Positions 8,394-19,942 of a DNA stretch of 64,000 bases are shown piece after piece. Below the pieces are notes generated by a model. That model ran no database searches. It saw only the letters and a program-made list of their open reading frames with translations, and was not told the DNA's origin. The stretch comes from Raffaelea ambrosiae (Eukaryota; Ascomycota; Sordariomycetes; Ophiostomatales; Ophiostomataceae): the NCBI GenBank assembly GCA_002778195.1, contig PCDI01000012.1, forward strand, positions 901,801 through 965,800. Direction: 5' to 3'. The stretch's first letter is position 1; each line of letters begins with the position of its first letter. A program made the translations under genes and the position numbers.

Positions 8394-10444
8394 ATGGGTC
8401 TCCTGCAGCCATTGGTCGAATTGCTGCCCGCGTTGGCCCCGGGTCACTCCGGTCCTCTTACCGTCATTGCCGGCGTCCTCGTAGCCGCCTTCGTCCTTGG
8501 CTACGTAGTCCCCGCCATTCGCTCGCCGCTGCGCCCGGTGCCCGGACCCCGGCTTGCGCTCTTCACTTCGGCCGTCCTGCGTTGGCATGAGCTGCACGGC
8601 GCCCGCACAGGCTATGTGCACGCTCTCCACCAAAAGTATGGCCCGGTCGTCCGGCTGGCGCCGAACGAGGTCTCCTTCGCCTCGGCCGCCGCCGTCAAGG
8701 ATATTTACGGATCCGCTGGCAGCGGCTACGACAAGACCAACTTCTACGACCTCTTTACCGTCTACGGGCGGCGTACTATGTTTACCACATTAAACAAGGA
8801 GGATGTGAGTTGGTTGGTCGGCTGGTCGTGGAGCTGTCTCTTTTTGCCGTCTTTTCCCCGGTTCTTGTGCCCGGAGTGATCCAATGCAACTGTTCATTCG
8901 CTGACCCTCCCAAGCACGCCCGTCGCCGGCGCATCTTGGCTGATAGGTACGCCAACACCAACGTCATGAAGTCGCCCTCGCTCAACGGCATCGAGTCCCG
9001 GTCAAAAGTCTTTGCCGACTTGTGCCGTAAAGCCACCAACGGTGTGCTGGACATTTATGCAAGTGATCTGTTCCTGGATTGATGCTTTGATACATTGCTA
9101 CTAGCCCAATCGGCTTTCATACTAACCTTGTGCATTCGCCAGATCGGTAAGCCAACACACGGTGTCAATTCGATGTGGTGAACTCTTTTGTGTCGTGCCA
9201 TGCCTGTTGACCCAGCCCAGCCCTCCACGCCTACGCTTTTGACTGTGTGACACACCACCTGTTCCATCCCTATGGCACAGACTCTCTGCGCAACCGGGGG
9301 GACGATGCTCAGATCATGCGCGAGGTGACCTTTGACGACAGCCTGCAGAGTGTGTCCCCCCCCCCCCCCCCCCCCCCTTTACTGGTGGAAGTTGTGTAGA
9401 TGCTGATTTGAACAAACCTCTCTCCAGACCGTCTGGTTGGCCACTACTACCCGACTCTGCATGCCATCATCGGCCGCGTGCTGTACATGTTTGCCAAGCC
9501 ACGAGAGACGCCCCTGGCCGACAACTTTGTGCTCGAGACCTCAGCACGGCCCGGCTCGGCTCCCTTTACGCTGTCCAGCCGCATGCACGAAAAGCAGCAG
9601 CCGCGGGATGAGGAGGATAACATGTCTTCTATTCCGGCCGAGAAGAGGGACCACGTCCAAGGCTTCGACTCGTTGGATGCCGCTGCTGAGAGCCTCGACC
9701 ACATGGCTGCTGGGATCGAGACCACGGGCGATGCTCTCTGCTTCCTGATGTGGGAACTGTCGCAGCCGCGCTCTCTCCACTTCCAGAAACGATTGCAGAA
9801 GGAGTTGCTGGACGCGAAGCGCGATGGCATCTCGTTTGATAAGCTGCCCTTCCTAGACGCTACTATTCAAGAAGGCCTGCGGTGCTTCCCGGCCATCCCC
9901 ATGTCGCTGCCGCGTATCGTGCCAGGTCGTACGTGGGGGAAGAAGACGCAAGCACGTCGCGTTGGAGGCAGCAGCAGCCGGCCCGACGACGACGACGGCC
10001 GCACCATCGACGGTTTCTTCCTGCCCGCCGGCACGGTCGTCAGCAGCCAGGCCTACTCGGTGCACCGCCTCGATAAGAACGTGTTTCCGGAGCCCGACAC
10101 CTTTAACCCGGACCGGTGGCTCGTCGAAGAAGGCGACGCCGACCGGAAGCGGTTGTTCTTTGCCTTTGCTAGCGGCGGCCGTGGCTGTATTGGCAAGCAG
10201 TAAGGCTCCCACCAGGACTATATGATCGTTACTCTCTGAATAATGTCAGCCCACTAACACACCTAGTCTGGCACTCGCCGAAATGAAGGTCCTGCTCCGC
10301 GATGTCTACACCGAGTTCTCCACGGCGCCTGATTCGTCCATGACACCCGAGTCCATGCAGATGTCTGACCAGCTGATCTCGACGCGGCCACTGGGACAGA
10401 AGTGCGTGCTCCATTTCATTCCGCTTTCCGAGGACGAGGCATGA
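8394..10444 (+). CDS. Cytochrome P450 monooxygenase, multi-exon
   Basis: A heme-thiolate monooxygenase, probably anchored in the ER membrane by the N-terminal hydrophobic segment (residues about 17-37). My exon model is 8394-8804, 8915-9058, 9143-9146, 9221-9349, 9428-10199 and 10267-10444, giving 545 residues in one frame. Signature motifs are the proline hinge RPVPGPR, the I-helix AGIETT (about 9706-9729), the ExxR motif EGLR (9871-9882) and the heme loop FASGGRGCIG (10165-10194) with the cysteine ligand. The last splice restores CIGKHLALAEMK. The second and third splice junctions use a GC donor and a 4-nt exon; one longer intron (9063-9220) is an alternative that also keeps frame and length. 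The fourth intron holds a C22 run. Substrate and CYP family cannot be named, and no partner biosynthetic genes adjoin it. Confidence 0.9.
9059..9220 (+). other. P450 intron pair flanking a putative 4-nt microexon
   Basis: Segment 9059-9142 has a GCAAGT donor, a TACTAAC branch and a CCAG acceptor. It is followed by ATCG (9143-9146) and then a second segment, 9147-9220, with a GTAAGC donor, a TTGAC branch and a CCAG acceptor. The two-intron model yields DIYIALHAYAFDC. Using the weaker GTGATC donor at 9063 as one intron to 9220 yields DIYATLHAYAFDC, the same length. Confidence 0.5.
9356..9377. repeat. C22 homopolymer inside a P450 intron
   Basis: 22 consecutive C starting six bases after the donor of the intron at 9350-9427. 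Confidence 0.9.
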
Positions 10445-11946
10445 ACGAAACGCAGACAACTCTGTTTTACTTTTGTTCTCCCACTACCAGGGGGGGGGGG
10501 GGGGGGGGGACAGTTAGCAGCAGCCATACACAGCTCTCCGCATAGTTACATCCACACGCCATAGAATACCACCTGAATGAATACACGATCTGGCCACTGG
10601 GCGACCATAAGCAGCCACGTCGCTGGCGCCAACCCTGCGAACTGTATGGGTAAAACCATGGTTGCTGGAGGCACAGATCCGTCGGCGTCGCGCTCGCCCG
10701 ACTTGGCGATACCACGTGACTCGGTGTTTGGTTGTACCGTGTACTTTGATCTGCATTTACACGTGACTGGATGCCTGCTCCATGCCCCGTACCTGCCCCC
10801 CCCTCTGCGAACGACGTTCGTGCCTGCCAACTGTGGGAGTCAGGTGGGGACGAGAACTTTTTCCTTGTTCCTGCTCACTCCTTACTGCTGCCCAGTTCCG
10901 CCGAGCAGTCACCCGTCCTCCACGTTCTAAAAAAACCTAACATTAAAACCCGTTCGCCTTCACAAAAAAAAAAACTTGCACAAAACCACGAACCCTTCAA
11001 AACTCCTCCAAAAAAAACCCACTCCTTGTGCTCTGCTCTGCAACCCGCACATTCTCGCGCTTCCCGGAATCGCTCACCTTTTCCCTCCGTCTCTCGGCTC
11101 GTTCCAGTCGCGGTTCTTCATATCCAAAGCCTCGCACGCCTCGTTTTTCGTGTTCGCGATACTTGGTTTCTTGCTTTTGCTGCAGCTCCTGTTCAGGCAC
11201 AGCCCAGCCGCCGCAGCCACCAACCCCAGCATCGCTACCCTGCTCTCCTGGCATCCGGTTCGCGTCTCCGTGCAATCCAGACATCCATCTCGGCGTCTCT
11301 ATTTTTTTGCCCGCGCTTTCTCGAGCACCCCGCCGCCCCTCTCTACACCCCCTCCTCGTCAGAAACACACATAAAGCACATACAGGACACAAGTCTTGTT
11401 TATGTATCTGCACGACAAGTTCTCGGAGTCTACTCGCTCACCTCCCATCAGGCTGCAATCGTTTCGCATAGCGCGAAAACTTTGTAGCGTCAGTCAAAGT
11501 CCTCACGGTTGAAGCTCCCTTGGAAGCCTCCAGCATCCGGCCTGCCAACCAAACCCACCAACCAGTTTTTCTCACCACTTTTTTTTTCACTTTCGGAAAC
11601 ACCTCCGTTTTCAGCCTCTAGAACCCGCAAAGACTCGTGCTCTTTTCTGCGTTCATGCCTCCTACTCTCACCGGGCAGCTCTACTTTTCCCTCATGTCAA
11701 TGCAAAGCAACGCTCCTCAGTGACATCCCTCCGCTTGCACTCGCTTCCTCGCTTCCTTGCTTCCTTGCTTCCTCTCCTCGCATCACAAGATTTTGTGCTC
11801 CTCCAGTCTTCTCCACCACGGCCTAGACAAGTCCTTTTGGTAATCTCGACACGTCTCGACGACTTTCCAAGACAAACACACACACCTTCGACAGCAGACA
11901 ACCCAACAAAGCCACCCTCCTCGTACAGCCCCGCACAACCGCCATC
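10445..11946. other. eIF5 upstream region with two CACGTGAC E-boxes and G20 tract
   Basis: A run of 20 G lies at 10490-10509, just after the P450 stop. Two CACGTGACT elements start at 10713 and 10760. From about 10950 to 11946 the sequence is C/T-rich with many short pyrimidine repeats (for example TTGCTTCC copies near 11757-11773), as expected for a long leader of a highly expressed translation gene. No separate gene is supported. Confidence 0.6.
10490..10509. repeat. G20 homopolymer downstream of P450 gene
   Basis: 20 consecutive G about 45 bases after the P450 stop codon. Confidence 0.9.
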
Positions 11947-13269
11947 ATGTCTATGGTCAACGTTCGCCGTGATGTCACGGACGCCTTCTACCGCTACAAG
12001 ATGGAGCGGCTGCAGACCAAGATCGAAGGCAAGGGCAACGGCATCAAGACTGTCGTCACCAACCTCAGCACCGTCGCCCAGCAGCTCGCCCGTCCCGGCG
12101 CCTACCTTATCAAGTACTTTGGCTTCGAGCTCGGCGCCCAGACCAACATTGACCCGCCCGATGACCGCTGGATCATCAACGGCGCCCACGAGGCCACCAA
12201 GCTGCAGGATTACCTCGACGGCTTCATTGCCAAGTTTGTCCTCTGCAAGAAGTGCAAGAACCCCGAGACCGTCGTCCAGATCAAGGACGGCCGCATCTGG
12301 CTCGACTGCAAGGCCTGTGGCCAGCGCACCGAGGCTGATCTGCGCCTGAAGCTGAGCGGCTTCATCCTCAAGAACGTGCCGAAGAAGGGCAAGAAGGACA
12401 AGGCTGAGCGCAAGGCCGCCCGCAAGGCCAAGCAGAACGGCACCGCTGCCAAGGAGAACGGCAACGCGAGCGGCGACGACGCCTCGGGCTCGGGCAAGGA
12501 GAACGGTAACGGCGATTCTGGTGCCAACGGCGGCAGCGGCGACGACGACGACGACAACGGCTTCCTGGCGTCGCCGGCTAACGGCGCCGCTGACGACGAC
12601 GAGGAGTCGAAGCCGGTCGAGTGGAATGTGGACATGAGCGAGGAAGCCATCCGCGCGCGCCAGCAGGCCCTTCCCGACGACTTCAAGCAGCGCCTCGCAC
12701 TCAACGGCGGCGCCGGCGACGACGACGACGAGGATGGCGAGGGCAGTGGACACACCGTGTACGACCAGCTGGGCGAGTGGATCCTGGCCGAGGCGCAGGA
12801 GAAGGGCAGCGTCGACAAGGTGGACGACGTGGAGATCTACCTCAAGGCGCGCGAGCTGGGCATCGAGGCCAAGCACCGCACGGTGCTGGTGCTGGTGCAG
12901 ACGCTCTTCAACGAGAACATTGTGGCCCAGATCCCCAAGCGTGCCAGCATGCTCAAGAAGATCATCACGTCCGAGCGCCACGAGAAGGCTCTGCTGGGCG
13001 GCACCGAGCGCCTGATTGGCACCCTGATCAAGGCCCACCCGGACATGGTCGACAAGGTTGTCAAGATTCTCCACCTGTACTACAACCACGACCTGATCTC
13101 TGAGGAGGTCGTCACCAAGTGGGGCACCAAGGCCAGCCGCAAGTACACCGACCTGGCCACGTCCAAGAAGGTCCGCAAGGCGGCCGAGCCATTCATCAAG
13201 TGGCTTGAGGAGGCCGAGGAGGAAGAGTCCGAGTCTGAGGAGGAGTCCGAGGAAGAGGACGACGAGTAA
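11947..13269 (+). CDS. TIF5: Translation initiation factor eIF5
   Basis: This is the GTPase-activating protein for eIF2 in the scanning pre-initiation complex. A single exon encodes 440 residues. The N-terminus has DAFYRYKM with the catalytic arginine-finger region, then the GNGIKT block. A four-cysteine zinc ribbon follows (CKKC ... CKAC, about residues 99-121). A low-complexity Asp/Gly/Asn/Lys linker covers about residues 145-260. The C-terminal W2/HEAT domain ends in an acidic Glu/Ser tail after FIKWLEEAEE, the usual site of contact with eIF2-beta and eIF3. The start at 11947 sits in a good fungal context (CCATCATGTCT). An AATAAA at 13629-13634 is a possible polyadenylation signal. Confidence 0.97.
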   Translation: MSMVNVRRDVTDAFYRYKMERLQTKIEGKGNGIKTVVTNLSTVAQQLARPGAYLIKYFGFELGAQTNIDPPDDRWIINGAHEATKLQDYLDGFIAKFVLCKKCKNPETVVQIKDGRIWLDCKACGQRTEADLRLKLSGFILKNVPKKGKKDKAERKAARKAKQNGTAAKENGNASGDDASGSGKENGNGDSGANGGSGDDDDDNGFLASPANGAADDDEESKPVEWNVDMSEEAIRARQQALPDDFKQRLALNGGAGDDDDEDGEGSGHTVYDQLGEWILAEAQEKGSVDKVDDVEIYLKARELGIEAKHRTVLVLVQTLFNENIVAQIPKRASMLKKIITSERHEKALLGGTERLIGTLIKAHPDMVDKVVKILHLYYNHDLISEEVVTKWGTKASRKYTDLATSKKVRKAAEPFIKWLEEAEEEESESEEESEEEDDE

Positions 13270-14030
13270 AAAAGGGAGCAAAATGGATTTCGGGACAACC
13301 GTTTTGACGCACGAAAAAATCAAACCGCCCGTTTGTCTCGAATAAGGCTGTAGGAAGAAGAAAGAACCACGATCGAAAAAAGAGAGGCGGAAGATAAAAG
13401 TTGATGTTGTTCTTTTTATTTTCTGTGTACTTTTCCTTTTTTTTTCGATTTTGCTACTCTGTTGTCTCTCTACTGTTGTGACTACTCTATGTGTCTGTTT
13501 TCCGCGTTTTTTTTTCTCTCCTCTCTTCATTCATTTTTAACTCTTTCCAGCTATGCTTACGCAGATAACTCGTCATTACTCAGTATCAACATCTTCGCTC
13601 TCTTGTCGAACCGACGATTATTGCATACAATAAAAAAGGACCTTTCTTTCGGTCTGTTCATTCCTTTATCATCATTCTGTCTCTTGCTGAATATTGTGCT
13701 GCTGTGCTACTTGTCACTGTGAATCACTGTCGTGATGAAAGATGAAAGCATGTTTGATAGCACTTTCACCGCAGACCTCTGTATACTATTTCAAAAGCAC
13801 GCCCTCCAGAGACCATCTATCTGACCACAATATTGGCCAATACTCTGAAATTGAGACAACACCCAGAAGTTGATTAGGAAAAGAAAGGAAAAGAAAAGAA
13901 CAAGAAAAGGAGAAAGGCAAAAAAGCACACCGACACCCGAAAACCGGACTGAGTAACGCTGCACGACACAAACAATTCTCCGCTCAGATGGTGTTATGTC
14001 TCGGAGAAGTTGCAGAGTCTCAAGACATCA
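13270..14030. other. Convergent spacer between eIF5 and W/N/G-rich gene
   Basis: This T-rich 3' region of the eIF5 gene contains AATAAA at 13629-13634. It is followed by purine-rich sequence that is the 3' region of the minus-strand gene. No gene is seen. Confidence 0.65.
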
Positions 14031-16830
14031 TCACCAAGTAACACTAGCCGGCGACGCCCTACCCGGCTTGTCTGCACTACCCCATGCCGGCGGGTCATGA
14101 GAACTTTGCGCCGCTGTTGGGTCGCCCCAGAGTGGTACGAATTCACCGTCTCTGTTGTGATTTCCCCACGAATAGTTGTTTTGATCGCGGCTTCCGTGAT
14201 GTGACCACCCATCGTTGTTGTGTCGACGCTCCCTCCATCGTCTCTGCGAATGACTCCATTGCTGCTGCCGGTGCTGCTGGGAGCCAGTCTCCCACATGCC
14301 GTTTGCTGGATCCTCCCAGGCTCCCGGCATTCTTTGATGCGTCGAACTATTATAGGGAGCTGCGCTTATGTCAGTATGCCTTTCTAGCTCCACCTCGGAC
14401 GCTGGGTACGGCTGTGCAGGCAACTTGCCATTTCCACTTGGTGTGCGAAACAGATTGTACAAGCCGCTCATAAAAGTGGTGGGGAATATACCTTGGCCAC
14501 GGCGCTGCTCCCCCCTGGAATGCTTTGATGGTCCAACGTTTGAATCTTGCGGGTAATTGCCATGGCCCGACGATGATCCCATCCCGTTGCTGCGGTTGTC
14601 ATCCCAGTTGCATTGGCCCTGGTCGTTGCCCCCCCAGTCTCCCCAGGCATCGTTGCCGCCATTGCTGCCATTATTGCCTCCTTGCTGACTTCCATTCTCG
14701 TTGTTCCAGCTGTCTCCACCCCAAACGTCTTTGTTCTTCCCGTTACCCCAGGCGTCGTCGTTCTTTCCACCACCCCAGTTGTTATCATTACTGTTATTGT
14801 TGTTGCTCCCGTTCTCCCAATAGTTCGTGTTATCGTTGTTATCACCTCCCCAATTGTTGTTATTGTTGCCATCGCTATTGTCGTTGTTATTCTTGTTGTT
14901 GCTCCCGAATTTCCAGACGTCTCTATTATTCCCTCCTGTGCTTCCCCCACCGTTGTTTTCCCATGTGAACCAGCCAGTATCGGGCTCGTTCTTGCCGTTG
15001 TTGTTCCGATTCCCTTGGTTTTGGCCTGTGTCCGGATTATCCCATGCGCCGCGTCCCCATCCCTCGCCACTATCATCATTGAAAATGTTTGCCGCACTAT
15101 TGTTGGAATTGAGGCCGTCGTTGTCATCTTTGGTCTGCTGGGGAGGAGGAGGATTGTGATGATGACTGTTGTGATGACCGTTATGATGGCCGCTGTGATG
15201 ACCGATGTGATGATTTCCATGAGTTGGTCTGCTTGGCGAGCGAGGATGTGCAGGTTGTCTTCTGTTTGGCGGTCGTCTCTTGTGCATGGAGGGGCCGGCA
15301 TTTGCGTCTGTCATCCTGGTGTTGCTGGAAGAAATATTTCTAGAGCTGGGTTCCGCCCCAGCTGGATAGTAGTATGGCAGCGCCGATAGCCCCCCTCCAG
15401 CCATTGGAGGAGGAAATGCCCCCCAGTAAGGATTTGAGGGGCTGGAGGGCCACGAATGTCCCATACGCGAAGCTTCGTAGTATGGGTTGTAGAGGGGGTG
15501 TGGAACGCCAACGGGAAGAGCCGGCCGCTTCTGCTTGTTGCGGATGGGATACATGGTCCCAGAAGGGTTTCCGTAAACAGGTCCATGGTAGACACGAACA
15601 GTGGCACTGTCAACGTCGTAGAACGAGTTCGGTCTTGGGTCCTCTGGCTCCTCGACGGCGTGTTCGATCTTCAGTACCTGTGCTTGGATAGGCATGAGAA
15701 GATTTGGTCGAACGAGGTCCGGGTGTGGCACTGGGTTCTGCTCGAAAGACTTGGCTTCAACGGGCGGTTCAGTGCTGCCAACTTCTTTCTTGGCATTCGC
15801 ATCACCGCCATCTTTGGTCTTGCTCTCATCTTTGGACTCCTGCGCCTCCGTCTTCTACGTCATGTGTTTGAAATCAGTGTCATTCTTTTTGTCTATATTG
15901 ACCCGGGGCTGTTCTTGGATTGATTTGAGAAGGGGGGCTTACTTTTTCTCTTCGCTCCTTCCGCCGTTGGAGCCTCCTTGAGAGCGCTTTCCTCCACTTC
16001 CTATAGGACTCCGAGTCTGTATCCGTGTAGGAATCCCCGCTTGTTTCGGACTCGGACGTTGGAGACCCCGAACCTGCAGTCACCGTATGTTAGTGCTGCG
16101 CTCATTTTTCAGCGTCGTCTATTTTTCCATGGTGGTCACCTTTGCGACGCAGTTTGGGATGATGCTTCTTCAACAAAGACTCATCTTCACTCGTCTGGTC
16201 AGACTGCGCCGACGACTCGCTTTGGCTTTGCGACCGTAGCCGCCGCAGCTTCTTCCGCAGTCGGCTCTCACGCCAAGCCAGCTCCAACTGACGCTCCTTG
16301 TTTTCACAGTCAGAGCAATCGCAAGAGCTGGAATCTTCTGAATTGTCGCTGGTGGATGATGCTTCTCGCTGGTGCCGTCTCGCACGCCTCTTTGCTCGCA
16401 GCTTGGCTAGTTGTCGGCGAATCTCGTCCCCGCTCGGGTCGTCGGTATCAACGGCACTGCTGGTCTCTGCATCGGTGTCAGAGGCACTGGAAGCACTGCT
16501 GGTGACTTCGGTGGCGGAAATTGTGACAGATTTCTTGAGAACCGGTTTGGGGGGACTGGTGAATGACACTTTCTTGGTTGCAGGGCTGTCTGGCTGAGCC
16601 TCTGGGGGTGCTGAGGGTGCTGGGGGTGCTGGGGTGGCGGCTTTCGAAGCGCTTCCGGGTCGCGGAAAGGTGAGGGCTACCTTTTCTGTATCGCCCTCGT
16701 CGTCGGTAAACAGCTCTACCTTGTATTTCAAGGACTCAGTTCTGGGTTGGGGATCAGGCTTCCGGCTTCGTTTCGGCAAATTTTGTCCAATTACCCACTC
16801 CGCAAAAGAGTTTGGAGGCATGCTGGGCAT
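14031..16830 (-). CDS. Asn/Gly/Trp-rich protein with WG-type repeats, three exons
   Basis: Exons (minus) are 16140-16830, 15943-16073 and 14031-15854, with introns of 66 and 88 nt (GTGACC and GTAAGC donors; the first has an ACTAAC branch). The product has 881 residues. The start at 16830 gives MPSMPPNSFAEWV. The first third is Ser/Asp/Glu-rich with Arg/Lys-rich helices. A middle block (YDVDSATVRVYHGPVYGNP) looks conserved and matches my memory of uncharacterised Sordariomycete proteins. Next come a His repeat region (about 15150-15220) and an Asn/Gly-rich domain with 14 tryptophans in 152 residues (14604-15059). No catalytic domain is recognisable. The W/G pattern resembles Argonaute-hook or prion-like disordered regions, but that is inference. 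Function is unknown. Confidence 0.75.
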
Positions 16831-18208
16831 AGATTTTGTTGCTGTTATCCTCACATCCCGGAATTTGGATGACGGGCATCCAGGCGCAGAAAGCAGGAAG
16901 CTGTCTGATGAGGAATAGTCTGACTAGGTTTGCTGTGGTTTGGTGAACAGAGCAAACATTTTCCGGATAGTCTCTGTTCGCAGAATGCTCGTCTAGAGAA
17001 GAGTCCGTGGTGAGAGGTCGAGTGTGTTCCTTGGTTGGCAGCTTCAGAAAAAACTTGTATAGAGGAGGCCGGGATGTCGAGTGAAGGATGTGTTTCAGTT
17101 TTGAGAGCCAAATGTAGAGAGGACACAAGAAAGTCCAAAGGAAAAGTGAGTGACGTGTGGGATGGCGTTGGTAGAAGGTCTAGGCAACAGCTGCTAGGTC
17201 AGGGGACGATGGATTGGGGAAGCGTGACGAGAGTTTGAGGTGCACGCGACAACCTGGAGTGGCCAGCAAAATTGAAAGAAAGGAAGGCTGAGGGAGATCA
17301 AGAGACACCAAGAGGATATGGGAATCAAGAAAATTGAAACAAAACGTAGAGATCTTCACACCTGGAAAGGCCCAAAAAGCAGAAGAAAAAAAAAGAGTAA
17401 AAAAGGAAGCGATTATTGTGGTTCCGTCTGGGTGACGATTTCCCAAAATGGACAAACTGGAGTTGTAAAATGAGAAAAATTGGGAAGGAAGGAAGCAGCA
17501 GTGGGCAGATAGAACAAGGCAGAGCGCAACTGTCTAATAATGAGCAAGTGGTAAGTAAACAGTTGGCCAAGTGAATCATGAAAGGTGGTGGGTCGTTCCT
17601 TCCTAAACAGACAGCAAATGCAGCCTCGCAAGCTGGACAAAGAAATTGTGGTACAAGCTCTGACTCTGCCCTAGTCTGTTCTGTCTGGAATAGAATTGAT
17701 ATGGAACTCATTCGAATTATGATTTTGTTTACATGATTCATTCAACTTGTGATAATGCAAGACACATTGACATTATTTTCTTATTTGGGCCTAGTCTGAA
17801 CCTCCCTCGTAAAGCATGAGTCCCAGCTCTTTCCTTCCTCGTATCACAATCTCAACTTCTGATGCAAATTATTCCGATGAACAGAGCGGGATTCTTTGGC
17901 GCCATAACAACTTTGTTCCTATAGAAGCACAACCCCTGGAGCTTGGCCAATTTGCCAGATTGGACTATCTAAGGAATATGAGCTAGCTAGCTGAACAGTC
18001 CTTTGACTGAACGCAAAGAAAACAAATGTGTTATTTGTCGTACCTTTTTTATATAGGTATTTCGCTCCTAGCTTGAAACGCACTACTCTCATCATTATTT
18101 CAAAATCAAAGTAAAAACAAAGAGAATGTCGAAGATGATTGTGAGAGTGGCCATAATCACGACACCGACGAAGCAGCTAGTCACTGCTAGATAGTCCTGT
18201 TGGCCATT
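16831..18208. other. Spacer upstream of W/N/G-rich gene
   Basis: This AT-richer spacer of about 1.4 kb lies between two minus-strand genes. Several short frames exist, but none has a recognisable motif or supporting splice signals. It probably holds the promoter and leader of the W/N/G-rich gene and the 3' region of the next gene. Confidence 0.5.
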
Positions 18209-19942
18209 TCAGTTGGGAAGCCGCACAGCGTAGAACACGCCGCCATCGGTAATGTACCAGCGGCAGCCAATATGGTCAATAGTCGCGCGGCTACGTTGAG
18301 TCCAGTTGCCGTCCAGCTCGCGAACCCAGTAGTGGCGGGACTTGTCGTCGTCGGCGGGCTTAAAATCCTGTGGTTCGTACAGATTGTTGGCATAGGCAAA
18401 CTCTAACTGCTCCTGGAGGACCTCACTCTGGGTCTGCCCAATTCCCAGAGCAGGCTCTGGGTGGATAGAACCATAGTTACCTGGCATGGGAGCACCGCCG
18501 CCAGGCATCATCACGACGGCGGGCGGCTGGCCACCGCAGCCTCCATAGGCTGCTGTAGGTGCCTGTACAAAGACGGGCTGGGCCATGCCAGGCTGCTGGG
18601 TGATGAACGGTGTCATGGGTGCCGTGGTCGGAGCGATGCCCCCGGCTGTAACCGGGTAGGTGGTCAGAGGAACTCCCCCAGTCTGCATAACAAAAATAAA
18701 GAATGGAAGTTAGCAATCGAAACTGTGATTAAACGTATAAGCTCCCTCCTTCTCTCCCCGCAAGGAAACAAAAGATTAAAGAACGCATGAACTGATGAAG
18801 ACAAGACAAGAAAAAAAAATCGGCGAGGAAGGGTGGACAGAGCAAGGGCACCGAATAGCCAAGTCATTTCCATCTGGGAGTGGCAGCAGCTCTCCCACTT
18901 CCTCCCTTATCCCCCAAGTCCCTTTCATCTAGTAGATATATAGAAGCTTCCATTCAGACTGGCATGAATGGGAGAGAGGGAGGGAAAAGGATGTGTCCAA
19001 CAGAGCCAGTATGTCACTTGCATGGTAGTAGTATGGCGTGGGAAGATTAGGATCATAGAAAATCAACGGAGACGGTAGAGCAGATGCGGGCGCAAGACAG
19101 AGTGAGCCCTTGCAGTAGGTTGAGCAGGCTGTAGAGATGGGCTGCGGAACCACAGAGGCGGTGACCAGAGAAGAAGGGAAGCAGGAGGGAGCGCAACAAG
19201 GTGAACTGACAGTGTTGAATCCGGGATGGGACTGAACATAGACGACGCCCCCAGGCCCTTGCACGGCCACTGGGACGGCAGCATCAGAGCGAGGCATGTA
19301 GGTATGCAGCATCGGGCCATTGGTGGCATCCGGCACAGCTGGGACAAAAGTCACACCGGCACCGACAGGATCAGCAGCAGCCATGGTCGGAAATCCCAAA
19401 GGCTGGGCAGCAAGTGGTTGTTGAACAGCACCAGGAATGCCAACAGGGTAACCAGCAGGATAGCCAACGGGAATTCCAGCTCGAAATCCGTTGTTGTTGA
19501 GATGCGTGTAGATGGGATTGACACTGAGAGCAGGGTTGATGTTGGTGTTGATGGGCTGCACACCTGGGTTGCCCAGCTTGATGTTGCTGGCGCCCTGGCC
19601 AAAGCTGTATTCGGCAGAGCGTGAGGCAGCGCTTCCAGGGTTGGCAGAACCTTCTCCTGCTGCTTGGGAGGCAGTGATGGTTGGGCCGTCTGCAGTCTTG
19701 GCCCGCGAAGAAGTTTTGGGTTTTCGAGGGACACGCTGATCTTCTGCGTCGCCAACGTCTTCGGCTCGGCTGCGGCGATCTGAAGAGTGGCGATTGTGGT
19801 AGCGAGGGGGCTTGGATTCTGCAGCAGAAAAGAGACCTGCGGGAGGTGATGGTGGTGCTTTGGCTGAGCCGATGTTGAAGGAGACGCGGCGAGACCTGTT
19901 TTTGTAGTGCTTTGTTGTGGGAGAGTCGGAAGGCGAAGACAT
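18209..19942 (-). CDS. Conserved fungal hypothetical protein with C-terminal WVRELDGNWT domain
   Basis: Exons (minus) are 19211-19942 and 18209-18682, giving 401 residues. The first exon starts MSSPSDSPTT, has a basic RSRRVSFNIG block, then Pro/Gly/Val-rich low-complexity sequence ending QSHPGFNT. The second exon ends in a compact segment (HYWVRELDGNWTQRSRATID ... RWYITDGGVFYAVRLPN) of a kind I recall at the C-termini of uncharacterised filamentous-fungal proteins. No enzymatic motif is visible. The intron (18683-19210) is 528 nt, long for this genome, with a GTCAGT donor and a TGCAG acceptor. If it is retained, the first exon stays open for about 94 further codons to 18929. The ATG at 19942 is preferred over an upstream extension that reads like untranslated leader. 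Confidence 0.65.

Noticed and set aside
8394..10444. P450 gene as part of a secondary-metabolite cluster
   Set aside because: No backbone synthase, transporter or pathway regulator lies nearby; neighbours are housekeeping genes.
11692..13530. 612-codon open frame antisense to eIF5
   Set aside because: It mirrors the eIF5 coding frame. High G/C at third positions keeps the antisense frame open, and the translation is Leu/Val/Ala repeats with no domain.
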